From positions 6,983 through 15,781 of the forward strand of contig NZSH01000020.1 of the NCBI GenBank assembly GCA_002696705.1: a stretch of 8,799 nt of DNA. The letters run 5' to 3'. Made by a program: the position numbers and the translations under genes. Shown piece by piece: positions 1 to 6,915 of the stretch. Position 1 is the stretch's first letter. Every line of letters begins with the position of its first letter. The notes below the pieces were generated by a model. That model saw nothing but the letters and a program-made list of their open reading frames with translations. It was not told the origin of the DNA and searched no databases. The DNA comes from Woeseiaceae bacterium. GTDB taxonomy: Bacteria; Acidobacteriota; Vicinamibacteria; Vicinamibacterales; UBA823.

Positions 1-1356
1 ACACACGGCATCATTGGTAACGCGTGGCACGATCGAGCATCTGCGATGTTGCGTCGATGCGCTGATGACGAGAGCTCTCTCATTGTGAGCTATGGTGCTC
101 CAATTGCAGGAGGGCTAGGTCCTGCCAGTCTGCGCGCGCCGACTTTAAGTGATGAACTAAGGATTCAAGGCGAAGGCGCAACACGAGTGGTTAGCCTTTC
201 TATGAAGCCGCGCGCCGCTATCATGCTAGCCGGTCAAAGTGCTGACGTTGTCGTCTGGCGTGATGACACGTCGTTAGTGACTTCTGGTGTGTACTCGAAG
301 CAGCCTGTTTCTCTAGTTAAGCAATTCATCAGTGACAACCCTATCGCTCAAGACTTCGGTACAACTTGGACGCGGGCGTTTCCGGTTGATACGTATTTGT
401 ACGACCCAATCACTGAACATAGTCGACCATTTGAAGGGTGGGACACATCATTGCCACACGACTTGGTAGGGCGTGGCGAGTCCCCAGACTCCCTCTTTTA
501 TACCCAATGGGCTGCAAGCCCACGTTCCGATGATTACCTTGTGCGGATGGCAACTACTTTCATTGACGCGTTGGACTTAGGTCAGCAGTCGGCTATCGAC
601 TACCTCGGCATTTCGTTTTCGGCGCTGGACCACGCCGGTCATCGCTTCGGGCCCCGCAGCCACGAAGTGCAAGACGTCTTAATTCGACTCGACGAAACGC
701 TCGGCCATCTTTTTGACCACTTAGACGCCACAGTTGGTCAGGGAGGTTATGTTGTGTCCTTGTCGGCTGACCATGGCGCTATTCCGATTCCAGAAGCGTT
801 AGTGAACCAACAAATTGACGCCGGACGAATTCCAGCAGCTGACATCGTGAGTGCCGCTGAACAGGCCGCTGCAGAGTTCCTCGGGCCAGGTGAATATGTT
901 GCTCGATTCGAAGAGCAAGACTTTTATTTCTCACCGGGTGTGTACGACCGCCTCGCTGAGAAGCCGGGCGCTCTTGATCAGATCGCCGATGCTATCGAAT
1001 CGGTTGAAGGAGTTGCGCGGGTATATCGCGCTGATACGATTCGAGATCGACGGGACACAGGCAACTCAGTCGAACGCGCACTCGCCCGTAGCTACTATCC
1101 TGGTCGCAGCGGAGACTTGCTCATCGTGGTTCGACCGTACTGGACGACATCAACGAATGCAGCGGGTCATGGCACAAGCTATGGTTATGACTCACGCGTG
1201 CCAATTCTGCTCATGGGTTCTGGCATCTTACCTGGTCGGCACCTCGCACCTGTCACTCCAGCAGACATTGCACCGACGCTGGCCTATTTGAGTCGGATTA
1301 CACTCGCATATGCTGACGGACGCGTCCTCCACGAAGCGCTCATCAGTCTGCAGTAG
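1..1356 (+). CDS. PafA-type alkaline phosphatase, C-terminal part (5' truncated by window edge)
   Basis: This is a zinc-type phosphomonoesterase of the alkaline phosphatase superfamily. Family members are exported and release inorganic phosphate from organic phosphate esters. The first ATG in frame (46) is not the real start: the frame is open from base 1 and reads THGIIGNAW, a conserved piece of the active site. Visible residue 7 matches PafA Asn100. The MKPRAAI motif (205-225) supplies Lys and Arg matching PafA Lys162 and Arg164, and the Asn-to-Lys spacing of 62 equals that in PafA. Metal ligands follow: DHAGH (628-642), ADHG (766-777) and GHG (1165-1173). The Asp-to-Asp distance of 47 also equals PafA's Asp305 to Asp352. 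Roughly 90 residues are missing, including the signal peptide, the first metal Asp and the nucleophilic Thr. The Lys/Arg pair favours a monoesterase over a nucleotide pyrophosphatase or phosphodiesterase. PafA numbering is from memory. Translation ends at TAG, convergent with the aminotransferase. Confidence 0.9.
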   Translation, partial: THGIIGNAWHDRASAMLRRCADDESSLIVSYGAPIAGGLGPASLRAPTLSDELRIQGEGATRVVSLSMKPRAAIMLAGQSADVVVWRDDTSLVTSGVYSKQPVSLVKQFISDNPIAQDFGTTWTRAFPVDTYLYDPITEHSRPFEGWDTSLPHDLVGRGESPDSLFYTQWAASPRSDDYLVRMATTFIDALDLGQQSAIDYLGISFSALDHAGHRFGPRSHEVQDVLIRLDETLGHLFDHLDATVGQGGYVVSLSADHGAIPIPEALVNQQIDAGRIPAADIVSAAEQAAAEFLGPGEYVARFEEQDFYFSPGVYDRLAEKPGALDQIADAIESVEGVARVYRADTIRDRRDTGNSVERALARSYYPGRSGDLLIVVRPYWTTSTNAAGHGTSYGYDSRVPILLMGSGILPGRHLAPVTPADIAPTLAYLSRITLAYADGRVLHEALISLQ

Positions 1357-1366
1357 TCGTCGTATA

Positions 1367-1410
1367 GGGGTTAGATTACCTGTCGGATCTTAAAGTCATC
1401 CGAACCCTTT
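1367..1410. terminator. possible weak bidirectional terminator between convergent genes
   Basis: The 52-bp gap between the phosphatase stop and the aminotransferase stop contains two nested inverted repeats. The inner one is TCGGAT (1383-1388) with ATCCGA (1398-1403), around a 9-base loop. The outer one is GGGTT (1368-1372) with AACCC (1403-1407), followed by TTTAGTTT on the plus strand. The two stems share base 1403, so they cannot both form completely. Position between convergent genes fits a terminator, but the stems are short and the T-tract is broken. Confidence 0.25.
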
Positions 1411-2533
1411 AGTTTGCAAGATCTTCAAACATCGCATGGATCCGTTCAAGGCCACCGCGCAGATAGTCAGGTTGTAAGCCGAAACTTATCCGCAAGTGGT
1501 GATCGAGATTGAAGTGATCTCCTGGCGCAACAAGTGCGCTCTTTTCCTTAATCAACTGTTCTACAAATGTTGTCGAGTTCACGTCTACGGTGTAGCGTGG
1601 GAATGCGATCGCCGACGCGTCAGGCGGAACAATTGAAAACAGGTCGCCATGCGAACGCATCCATTCTTCGAAAATTGGGTAGCCGCGACGTATGTAATCT
1701 CGCGTGCGCTTCAATAACTTTTGTTGCATATCGGGTTCCAAGGCGATTGCCGCAAGTTGATTCGAGAGCGTCGCAATGGCGATCGTCGTATATTCATGAC
1801 GCGCCCAAGCGGCGTCGATTACGTCTGGGGGGCCAACAATCCAGCCAACGCGCAAACCCGGCAGTCCATAGGCTTTACTCAGGCTATTATTAGCCAACAC
1901 CTTGTCATAGCGACTCCAGAATGACGGGGTCTTCTCGTCGGTCAGACGCTCAGTTCCACTGTAGACTTCATCGGCCAACAGCCAGGCCCCCACGCGATCA
2001 GCTGCCGCAACGACTGCGTCCATCTCACTCGACGACATGATGTGACCAGTTGGATTGTTTGGGTTGCAGACAGCAATGACCTTGGTTTGATCTGTGACGG
2101 CACGGTTGAGCGAATCAACGTCGAGTGCCCATCCTTGGTCGCTTGACAAGTCGAACGTGCGAACGCTGACCCCCAAGTTCTGTGCTGCACCCCAGATCTG
2201 CAGGTAGTTTGGGGCCATGACTGCAATTTCATCACCTGGCTCAAGCAGGGTTTGTAGTGAGATGAGGTTTGCCTCAATACACCCAACTGTAACAAGAACA
2301 TGTGCGGACGTCGCATTTGGATAAAGCGCAGCGATTCGCTCACGTAACTCCGGTATGCCATTGGCTTGTGGATAAACAAACTCGGTCGAAAGGAGGCGCT
2401 CGATCTGATCCGGGTCAGGAATTAAATCCCGTACAGTTGCCGGATGCACACCGCTTTCCGACAGGTTGTAATCAACAAGATTTTCCCACTTCGACATCAA
2501 TCGTTCCATGACGAACGGTTGGAAATTTGACAT
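1409..2533 (-). CDS. PLP-dependent class I/II aminotransferase
   Basis: This is a fold-type I PLP enzyme of about the usual length for class I/II aminotransferases (374 aa), cytoplasmic, with no signal peptide. Cofactor motifs are intact: CNPNNPTG (156-163), the PLP-nitrogen Asp in ADEVYSG (Asp188), the Schiff-base lysine in SLSKAYGLPGLRVGW (Lys220), and the substrate-carboxylate Arg in LRISFG (Arg348). The N-terminus carries WENLVDYNLSESGVHP, which I take as a subgroup signature. This subgroup shows some resemblance to capreomycidine-synthase-like enzymes, but the substrate cannot be read from sequence. ATG at 2533 is preferred because GGAG lies 8 bases upstream; Met9 and Met13 are later alternatives. 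The gene is alone on its strand: divergent from the glycosyltransferase, convergent with the phosphatase. No neighbouring amino-acid biosynthesis gene narrows its role. Confidence 0.93.
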   Translation of the reverse strand: MSNFQPFVMERLMSKWENLVDYNLSESGVHPATVRDLIPDPDQIERLLSTEFVYPQANGIPELRERIAALYPNATSAHVLVTVGCIEANLISLQTLLEPGDEIAVMAPNYLQIWGAAQNLGVSVRTFDLSSDQGWALDVDSLNRAVTDQTKVIAVCNPNNPTGHIMSSSEMDAVVAAADRVGAWLLADEVYSGTERLTDEKTPSFWSRYDKVLANNSLSKAYGLPGLRVGWIVGPPDVIDAAWARHEYTTIAIATLSNQLAAIALEPDMQQKLLKRTRDYIRRGYPIFEEWMRSHGDLFSIVPPDASAIAFPRYTVDVNSTTFVEQLIKEKSALVAPGDHFNLDHHLRISFGLQPDYLRGGLERIHAMFEDLAN

Positions 2534-2769
2534 GTAGTAAGCTCCGAATTAAGACTGACTCCAGTTAGTGGTAGTTGTTGCTGTCGCTGCATTTTCCGTG
2601 CAGTGAGATCGCGTAACAGTAATTATAGTTCGTGCCGGCTTTTTTGGTGGCTAAGCCGTAGGATTCATGATTCGTCACTCGAAAGCCTTGCCGGACGTTT
2701 CACTTCACTGGCACACGATGATAGCGGATTACTCTGCGACGAAGAGCTCGTGCATTACCATGACCAGCG
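2534..2769. promoter_or_regulatory. divergent intergenic region, presumed promoters
   Basis: This 236-bp gap separates the starts of the aminotransferase (minus) and the glycosyltransferase (plus), so both promoters should lie here. On the minus strand, 2622-2627 reads TATAAT, a perfect -10 hexamer, but I see no matching -35 at 16-18 bases, so it is only a candidate for the aminotransferase. An Shine-Dalgarno sequence for that gene is at 2542-2545. For the glycosyltransferase I find neither a convincing promoter nor a well-spaced ribosome binding site. A 67-codon GTG-started frame crosses part of the region but looks non-coding. Confidence 0.4.
2542..2545 (-). promoter_or_regulatory. ribosome binding site of the aminotransferase
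   Basis: On the minus strand GGAG sits 8 bases before the ATG at 2533. It supports that ATG over Met9 and Met13. Confidence 0.6.
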
Positions 2770-3915
2770 ATGCCTAAGAATCAACATGCTACGCCTCTTC
2801 GGGTAACGATGGTCACGCCGCATCTACCACCTACGCAGGCGGCGAACGCCTTATTACCAGTTGTGATTGCATCGGCGCTCGATTCGGTTGAAATCCAAGC
2901 ACGCTTCATTACGCATCCGCCTGCAGAGGTGCCCGAGGTGTGTTTTGTGTCGCAACGGGGTCGAGGACTCTGGGCGCGTACACCAATGGGTGGCGTGACT
3001 GCCGCGATACGGATTGCCCTACTTGCCGTAACTCAGATCGCGGCTAGTGACGTCGTGCATCTTCATGGGAATGGCCTGCTTGTTGAGGTTGCCAACTGGT
3101 TAGCTGTGCGGTTCGGTAAACCTCGTGTCATCACGCTGTACGGAACCGACATCTGGCATCACGATCCAGTGCGTCATCGACAGTTCGGGCAGGTGGTGAG
3201 ACAAGCCACGACACGGGTTTTTTACAGTCAAGGATTACTCGACTTCGCGCGTGACCAACTCGACTTAGCTGTTGACCCTTCTGAGGTCATTCATGCACCG
3301 GTAGCACCGAGTTTTCATGAGCCAAGCGTGGATGAAAGGCGAACACTCCGCGCCGAACTTGGACTGCACGCGTCCCTCGTTTTGTTGACTGTAAAGCGAC
3401 TACATCCGGTTGCTGGTTACGAGGATCTCCTCCGGGCGATGCCTGCTATTTGTGTGCGCTATCCGGACGCTCAACTGTTAATCGTTGGAGAAGGTGAGTC
3501 ACGGTTCGCACTTGAGACGTTGGTCCGCGAGCTTCAACTTTCAGACCACATTCAATTCTTAGGTAGCATTCCCAACGGAGAGCTGTGGCGCTATTATGCG
3601 TCGGCCGATTTGTTTGTACTCCCATCACGTTTGGAATCTTGGGGAACCGTTATGCTTGAGGCACTTGCTTGTGGAACCCCTGTGGTGGCGACTGATACGG
3701 CTGGCGGGTCTGAGGTGGCGGCAAATTTTCCGGACGACGTGCAGCTGACATTACGTGAACATCCAGAGGTTCTTGCGAGCACGGTGATTGCTGCTGCCGA
3801 GAGTCGACGTCAAACTAGCCAGGCAACCCAAAGTCGACTGCTTTCGGAGTTTAGTGTCGAAGCGTGTGCTGCACACTACGCGAGCGTGTACCGCAGTGTT
3901 AGCAAGAAGCTCTAG
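2770..3915 (+). CDS. family 4-type (GT-B) glycosyltransferase
   Basis: This is a retaining GT-B glycosyltransferase of 381 aa. The family transfers a sugar from a nucleotide donor, usually at the cytoplasmic face of the membrane during polysaccharide or glycolipid assembly. The N-terminal Rossmann domain starts with RVTMVTPHLPPTQ (11-23) and includes VVHLHGNG (95-102) and YGTDIW (124-129). The donor domain starts near TVKRLHP (207-213) and contains LLIVGEGES (236-244) and SADLFVLPSRLES (278-290). The GT4 EX7E pair is Glu289 and Glu297. The usual K-G after the arginine of the phosphate-binding loop reads P-V-A-G here, so the common Lys is missing; Lys209, just before Arg210, may substitute. 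There is no signal peptide or transmembrane segment. ATG 2770 is chosen because an in-frame TGA at 2761-2763 blocks extension and the first beta strand needs residues 11-17; no good ribosome site is visible. Sugar and acceptor are unknown, and no other cell-envelope genes are nearby. Confidence 0.9.
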   Translation: MPKNQHATPLRVTMVTPHLPPTQAANALLPVVIASALDSVEIQARFITHPPAEVPEVCFVSQRGRGLWARTPMGGVTAAIRIALLAVTQIAASDVVHLHGNGLLVEVANWLAVRFGKPRVITLYGTDIWHHDPVRHRQFGQVVRQATTRVFYSQGLLDFARDQLDLAVDPSEVIHAPVAPSFHEPSVDERRTLRAELGLHASLVLLTVKRLHPVAGYEDLLRAMPAICVRYPDAQLLIVGEGESRFALETLVRELQLSDHIQFLGSIPNGELWRYYASADLFVLPSRLESWGTVMLEALACGTPVVATDTAGGSEVAANFPDDVQLTLREHPEVLASTVIAAAESRRQTSQATQSRLLSEFSVEACAAHYASVYRSVSKKL

Positions 3916-3944
3916 ATCCTTATTCTTGGAAGAATAAGGATCTA
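3913..3944. terminator. perfect 32-bp palindrome, probable bidirectional terminator
   Basis: A perfect inverted repeat with 15-base arms (TAGATCCTTATTCTT and its reverse complement) is separated only by GG at 3928-3929. The left arm begins with the glycosyltransferase stop codon TAG. In RNA the terminal loop would open to about 4 bases. It lies between convergent genes, where it could stop transcription from either side, but neither strand has a T-run directly after the stem. A role as an mRNA 3'-end stabiliser or a dyad protein site is also possible. Confidence 0.55.
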
Positions 3945-3948
3945 TGGG

Positions 3949-3974
3949 ACCTCTAACTGGTCAACGCTAGAGGT
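3949..3974 (+). terminator. second hairpin with short T-run, plus-strand terminator candidate
   Basis: ACCTCTA (3949-3955) pairs with TAGAGGT (3968-3974) around a 12-base loop and is followed by TTT (3975-3977). This is closer to an intrinsic terminator for the glycosyltransferase transcript than the palindrome just before it. Its right arm overlaps the minus-strand stop codon of the DUF5107 gene (3967-3969). The stem is short and the T-run is minimal. Confidence 0.35.
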
Positions 3975-6915
3975 TTTGCCGACATTTTTCGATAAATTCA
4001 TCCTGTTCGGGAATGCCTGGATGACCGTCGGCTCCAGCCTGCCAAGCTGCTTTTGCCGCATCGGTCCGGCCAAGTGCGGCTAGGGCTTTCCCTTTCCAAT
4101 AATGAGCCCGTGCCTCACGAGGCTTCGACCCTCGGCCAACATGAAGGTTATCGGGATAGGTCAACGCAGACTCGAAATCTTGGAGAGCTAGTACCGCGTC
4201 TCCATGCTGAAGATTGGATACTCCACGCTCGATGTGAGCACTCACGAAGACTGCCCAATTATTGGTATCACCTTCCCAATTTGAGTAGGTGGAATTATTG
4301 AGCACGTCTAATGACTCATCGTAGCGACTCTCATGTAAATAGGTACGTGCAAGCAACGTGTTGACGTCACCTCGCCGTGACGAATTGGGAGAGATTGCTT
4401 CAAGACACTGGATGGCCTCGTTGGGACGGTCAAGACTGTTCAACACGTTGGCCAAATCACGACGTGCCACTTGGTCACTCGGCCTTGCGACCACTGCTTG
4501 CTCAAACCAGCGCGCCGCGTCTTCTAGGTTTCCTTGCTGTTTCCAAGCGTCCATCCCCAAGTTTCTAAATGCGACACTCAAGGTTGGATCTTGAGAAACT
4601 GCCAATTCCCATTGTTTCTTAGCATCATTGCCTCGGCTGAGTGATGCTAACAGATTCCCCAAGTACAGATGGGCGCGGCTATCATCTGGAACCTGCTGGG
4701 TCGCGTATTCTAAGATTGACATCGCTTCCACTTGCGACGGAAAAACATAATCACTTTGACAGGCTGCGGCCTGTTGCAAGTACGTCGCCGCTTGTTTTAT
4801 CTGGCCGTTTTTCTCTGCGAAGTACGCCAGGTAATAAAAAGGTAGTGGGCGTACCTCTTCGGTGAGATGACCGTTGACACAGGACGCACGTAGCAGGTCG
4901 AAGGCTTCACGATATCGTCCAAGATCAGCAAAAAATAGGCTCAACTCGAGAAAAGCGAATTCTGGTTCTCCAATGAATTTTCGAACTTCACGAACAAACT
5001 TAGCCCAACCAACCCCATTCACCAGCGAATGGACTGCATATGGCACTAGGCGTGTCGTGCCACGCTCAATTGCATCACCTGCTAGGACGCTTGCGCGTTT
5101 GGACTCCCCTGCGCAGTGCGCGGCCATAAGTGTCCAGTCGAACAACCGCACCCGGTCCAACTCGCCAGCGCCGCGCACCGTCACGAAAGCTGCCAATGCC
5201 TCACCAAATGCTCCCTGCCTCATCTTCGCACGACCAATGATTTCAAGGCCGAGAGTCAAGGTATCCGGACGATCAGCTGCTTCAGTACCACACATTAAGG
5301 CGTCATCGACTCGATCTTGATGCAGCCGGATACTGCCTAGCAGATGCCAAGCTCTACCGTTGTCCTTATCTAAACTAAGCGCCCGCATTAATTGATCAGC
5401 CGCTGATTCGAACAACCCTGCCTTGGCATCAAGGTTAGCCAGTGCGATAAGAGCTTTGGCATGCAACGGATCCTGATTGATGGATCGTGATAACCAAAGG
5501 CGAGCTTGTACCCGGTCCATTTGACGATCAAAGTGTTGTCCACGGTTGTACATGTCATCAGCAGTCACTGGGTCCAAGGGCTGACTGTTTAGTTCAGCCG
5601 GTACGTCTACTGATGGAACATCTAGGGGAGAAGTGTATGCCGCCAGTAATACGTCATCCTGGTCGGTAATCTTCACCTCAATCAGCGTGTCAGCTTTACC
5701 ATGTACTCTCAAAGAGACTGCGAGTAGCGGCGATAGATCGACAATTTTGGATATTAGTACCTTTTCGGCTGATTTGAGTTCAATGCGAGCCTTTTCTTGT
5801 GGCGAGGTTACTATGACCCGAAATTCAACCGTGTCTTGGGTTGCGTGGTCTAAACGTCCAATTACTGCTTCTCGTGTCGCATATTCGAATCCAGCGCCCA
5901 GGCCGCGTACCGGATACCACCACTCCTGCCATGCCACCTGTTCGCTGGGAGCGAACGTAGCGTAGTCGGTTTGTGTGCGTAATGGTCCGCTTTGTATTTC
6001 AATGTACGGTCCCGCCGTGTCGGTTAGAGCGCACTGACTTGTACGTCCAGCATCCGTCTGGCCCCATGTCCAAGCCTTCTTGCCAGGCACCTTACGATGA
6101 TCCGCACACGCGACGAGTCCATAGTCGCGGTCGACATCGTACACCCCAAAAAAATCGAAATTACACGCATAGGCAAACACTGGGGTAGCATCCTTAAAAT
6201 TTTTTAACCATCTAAGGTCGCGACCTTGATCGATTGGCCAAGAGAAGAAGCGATCATGATCGCTCGCAGCACGCATCGGGTAGCAAAATTTGGTGCCTGG
6301 GGTGACTGGGAAGGCCGTATTGTTCCAGAAATAATACGTCTGGCTATGATCAGTTGGATTAAACAGGACGATCTTCTCGTCGAGGAAGGCTTTATCTGGA
6401 TAGAGTGTTAGCCGGACTTCCCACCCGGTGCGAAAATTCATTTCAGTATAACCAATCACGATCGAAGCCGAACCGTCTTCATGTTCGGTGCTGACAACAT
6501 CTACCGGTGAAAAGCTAGTTACGGTATGGCTTTGCGGACCTCGATTCCATTCAACCCCGCCAGAGATCCAAGCGCCACGCAACGCAATTAATCCTGGTTT
6601 GATAACAGTATTTCGGTAGAACATTTCTTGACGGTTCTGCTTGTCGTAGACGGAATGTAAGCGCCCGCCGAGTTCCGGAAGACACATAATTTTCAAGAAC
6701 TTGTTCTCAAGAAACACCGCACGGTACGATTGGTCTAGCTTCTTTCGCGACAGATGGTCCTGCATCGTATAGGGATAGATGAGGGTGCCCTCTACCTCAA
6801 AAAAGCGAGGATTGATGTCATCTGGACGCAGCGGATAAGTGGGAATGACAACTTGATCTTCCCATGTTCGAACGAAAGACATACGTTTGGCTAAGGGTCC
6901 GGTGACATCTGTCAT
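3967..6915 (-). CDS. DUF5107 and tetratricopeptide-repeat protein
   Basis: This large two-part protein has 982 aa and no signal peptide or membrane segment, so it is probably cytoplasmic. Residues about 40-345 resemble DUF5107: MCLPELGGRLHSVYDK (77-92), GGVEWNRGPQSH (119-130), YYFWNNTAFPV (194-204), WTWGQ (282-286) and WQEWWYPVRGLG (329-340). The LGGRLHS stretch recalls the sugar-binding beta-sandwich of aldose-epimerase-like folds; carbohydrate handling is therefore an inference, not shown. Residues about 360-440 look like a small beta domain. From about 453 to the end come helical TPR units, clearest at 485-520, 520-553, 745-780, 780-813 and 936-965, with less regular helices at 560-740. 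TPRs mediate protein contacts. The start overlaps the CoA-transferase stop as ATGA, and the only purine-rich bases (CTAGG) touch the ATG, so translation is probably coupled. DUF5107 plus TPR is a known architecture in several phyla, but I know of no established function. Confidence 0.88.
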   Translation of the reverse strand: MTDVTGPLAKRMSFVRTWEDQVVIPTYPLRPDDINPRFFEVEGTLIYPYTMQDHLSRKKLDQSYRAVFLENKFLKIMCLPELGGRLHSVYDKQNRQEMFYRNTVIKPGLIALRGAWISGGVEWNRGPQSHTVTSFSPVDVVSTEHEDGSASIVIGYTEMNFRTGWEVRLTLYPDKAFLDEKIVLFNPTDHSQTYYFWNNTAFPVTPGTKFCYPMRAASDHDRFFSWPIDQGRDLRWLKNFKDATPVFAYACNFDFFGVYDVDRDYGLVACADHRKVPGKKAWTWGQTDAGRTSQCALTDTAGPYIEIQSGPLRTQTDYATFAPSEQVAWQEWWYPVRGLGAGFEYATREAVIGRLDHATQDTVEFRVIVTSPQEKARIELKSAEKVLISKIVDLSPLLAVSLRVHGKADTLIEVKITDQDDVLLAAYTSPLDVPSVDVPAELNSQPLDPVTADDMYNRGQHFDRQMDRVQARLWLSRSINQDPLHAKALIALANLDAKAGLFESAADQLMRALSLDKDNGRAWHLLGSIRLHQDRVDDALMCGTEAADRPDTLTLGLEIIGRAKMRQGAFGEALAAFVTVRGAGELDRVRLFDWTLMAAHCAGESKRASVLAGDAIERGTTRLVPYAVHSLVNGVGWAKFVREVRKFIGEPEFAFLELSLFFADLGRYREAFDLLRASCVNGHLTEEVRPLPFYYLAYFAEKNGQIKQAATYLQQAAACQSDYVFPSQVEAMSILEYATQQVPDDSRAHLYLGNLLASLSRGNDAKKQWELAVSQDPTLSVAFRNLGMDAWKQQGNLEDAARWFEQAVVARPSDQVARRDLANVLNSLDRPNEAIQCLEAISPNSSRRGDVNTLLARTYLHESRYDESLDVLNNSTYSNWEGDTNNWAVFVSAHIERGVSNLQHGDAVLALQDFESALTYPDNLHVGRGSKPREARAHYWKGKALAALGRTDAAKAAWQAGADGHPGIPEQDEFIEKCRQNL

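Noticed and set aside
46..48. ATG 46 as the true start of the phosphatase.
   Set aside because: The frame is open to base 1, and the residues before this ATG include the conserved GIIGN active-site asparagine.
851..1291. A 146-codon frame inside the phosphatase gene.
   Set aside because: It is out of frame with conserved metal-binding motifs of the phosphatase, and its translation shows no family features.
2760..2777. A minimal ATG frame of five codons just before the glycosyltransferase, possibly a leader peptide.
   Set aside because: It is too short, lacks a well-spaced ribosome site, and shows no attenuator hairpins.
2603..2806. A 67-codon GTG-started frame in the divergent region, overlapping the glycosyltransferase start.
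   Set aside because: It has no ribosome binding site or recognisable motif, and its end overlaps a well-supported gene in another frame.
4874..5320. A 148-codon plus-strand frame antisense to the TPR region.
   Set aside because: The composition is rich in Ser and Arg with no motif, while the opposite strand encodes regular TPR helices.
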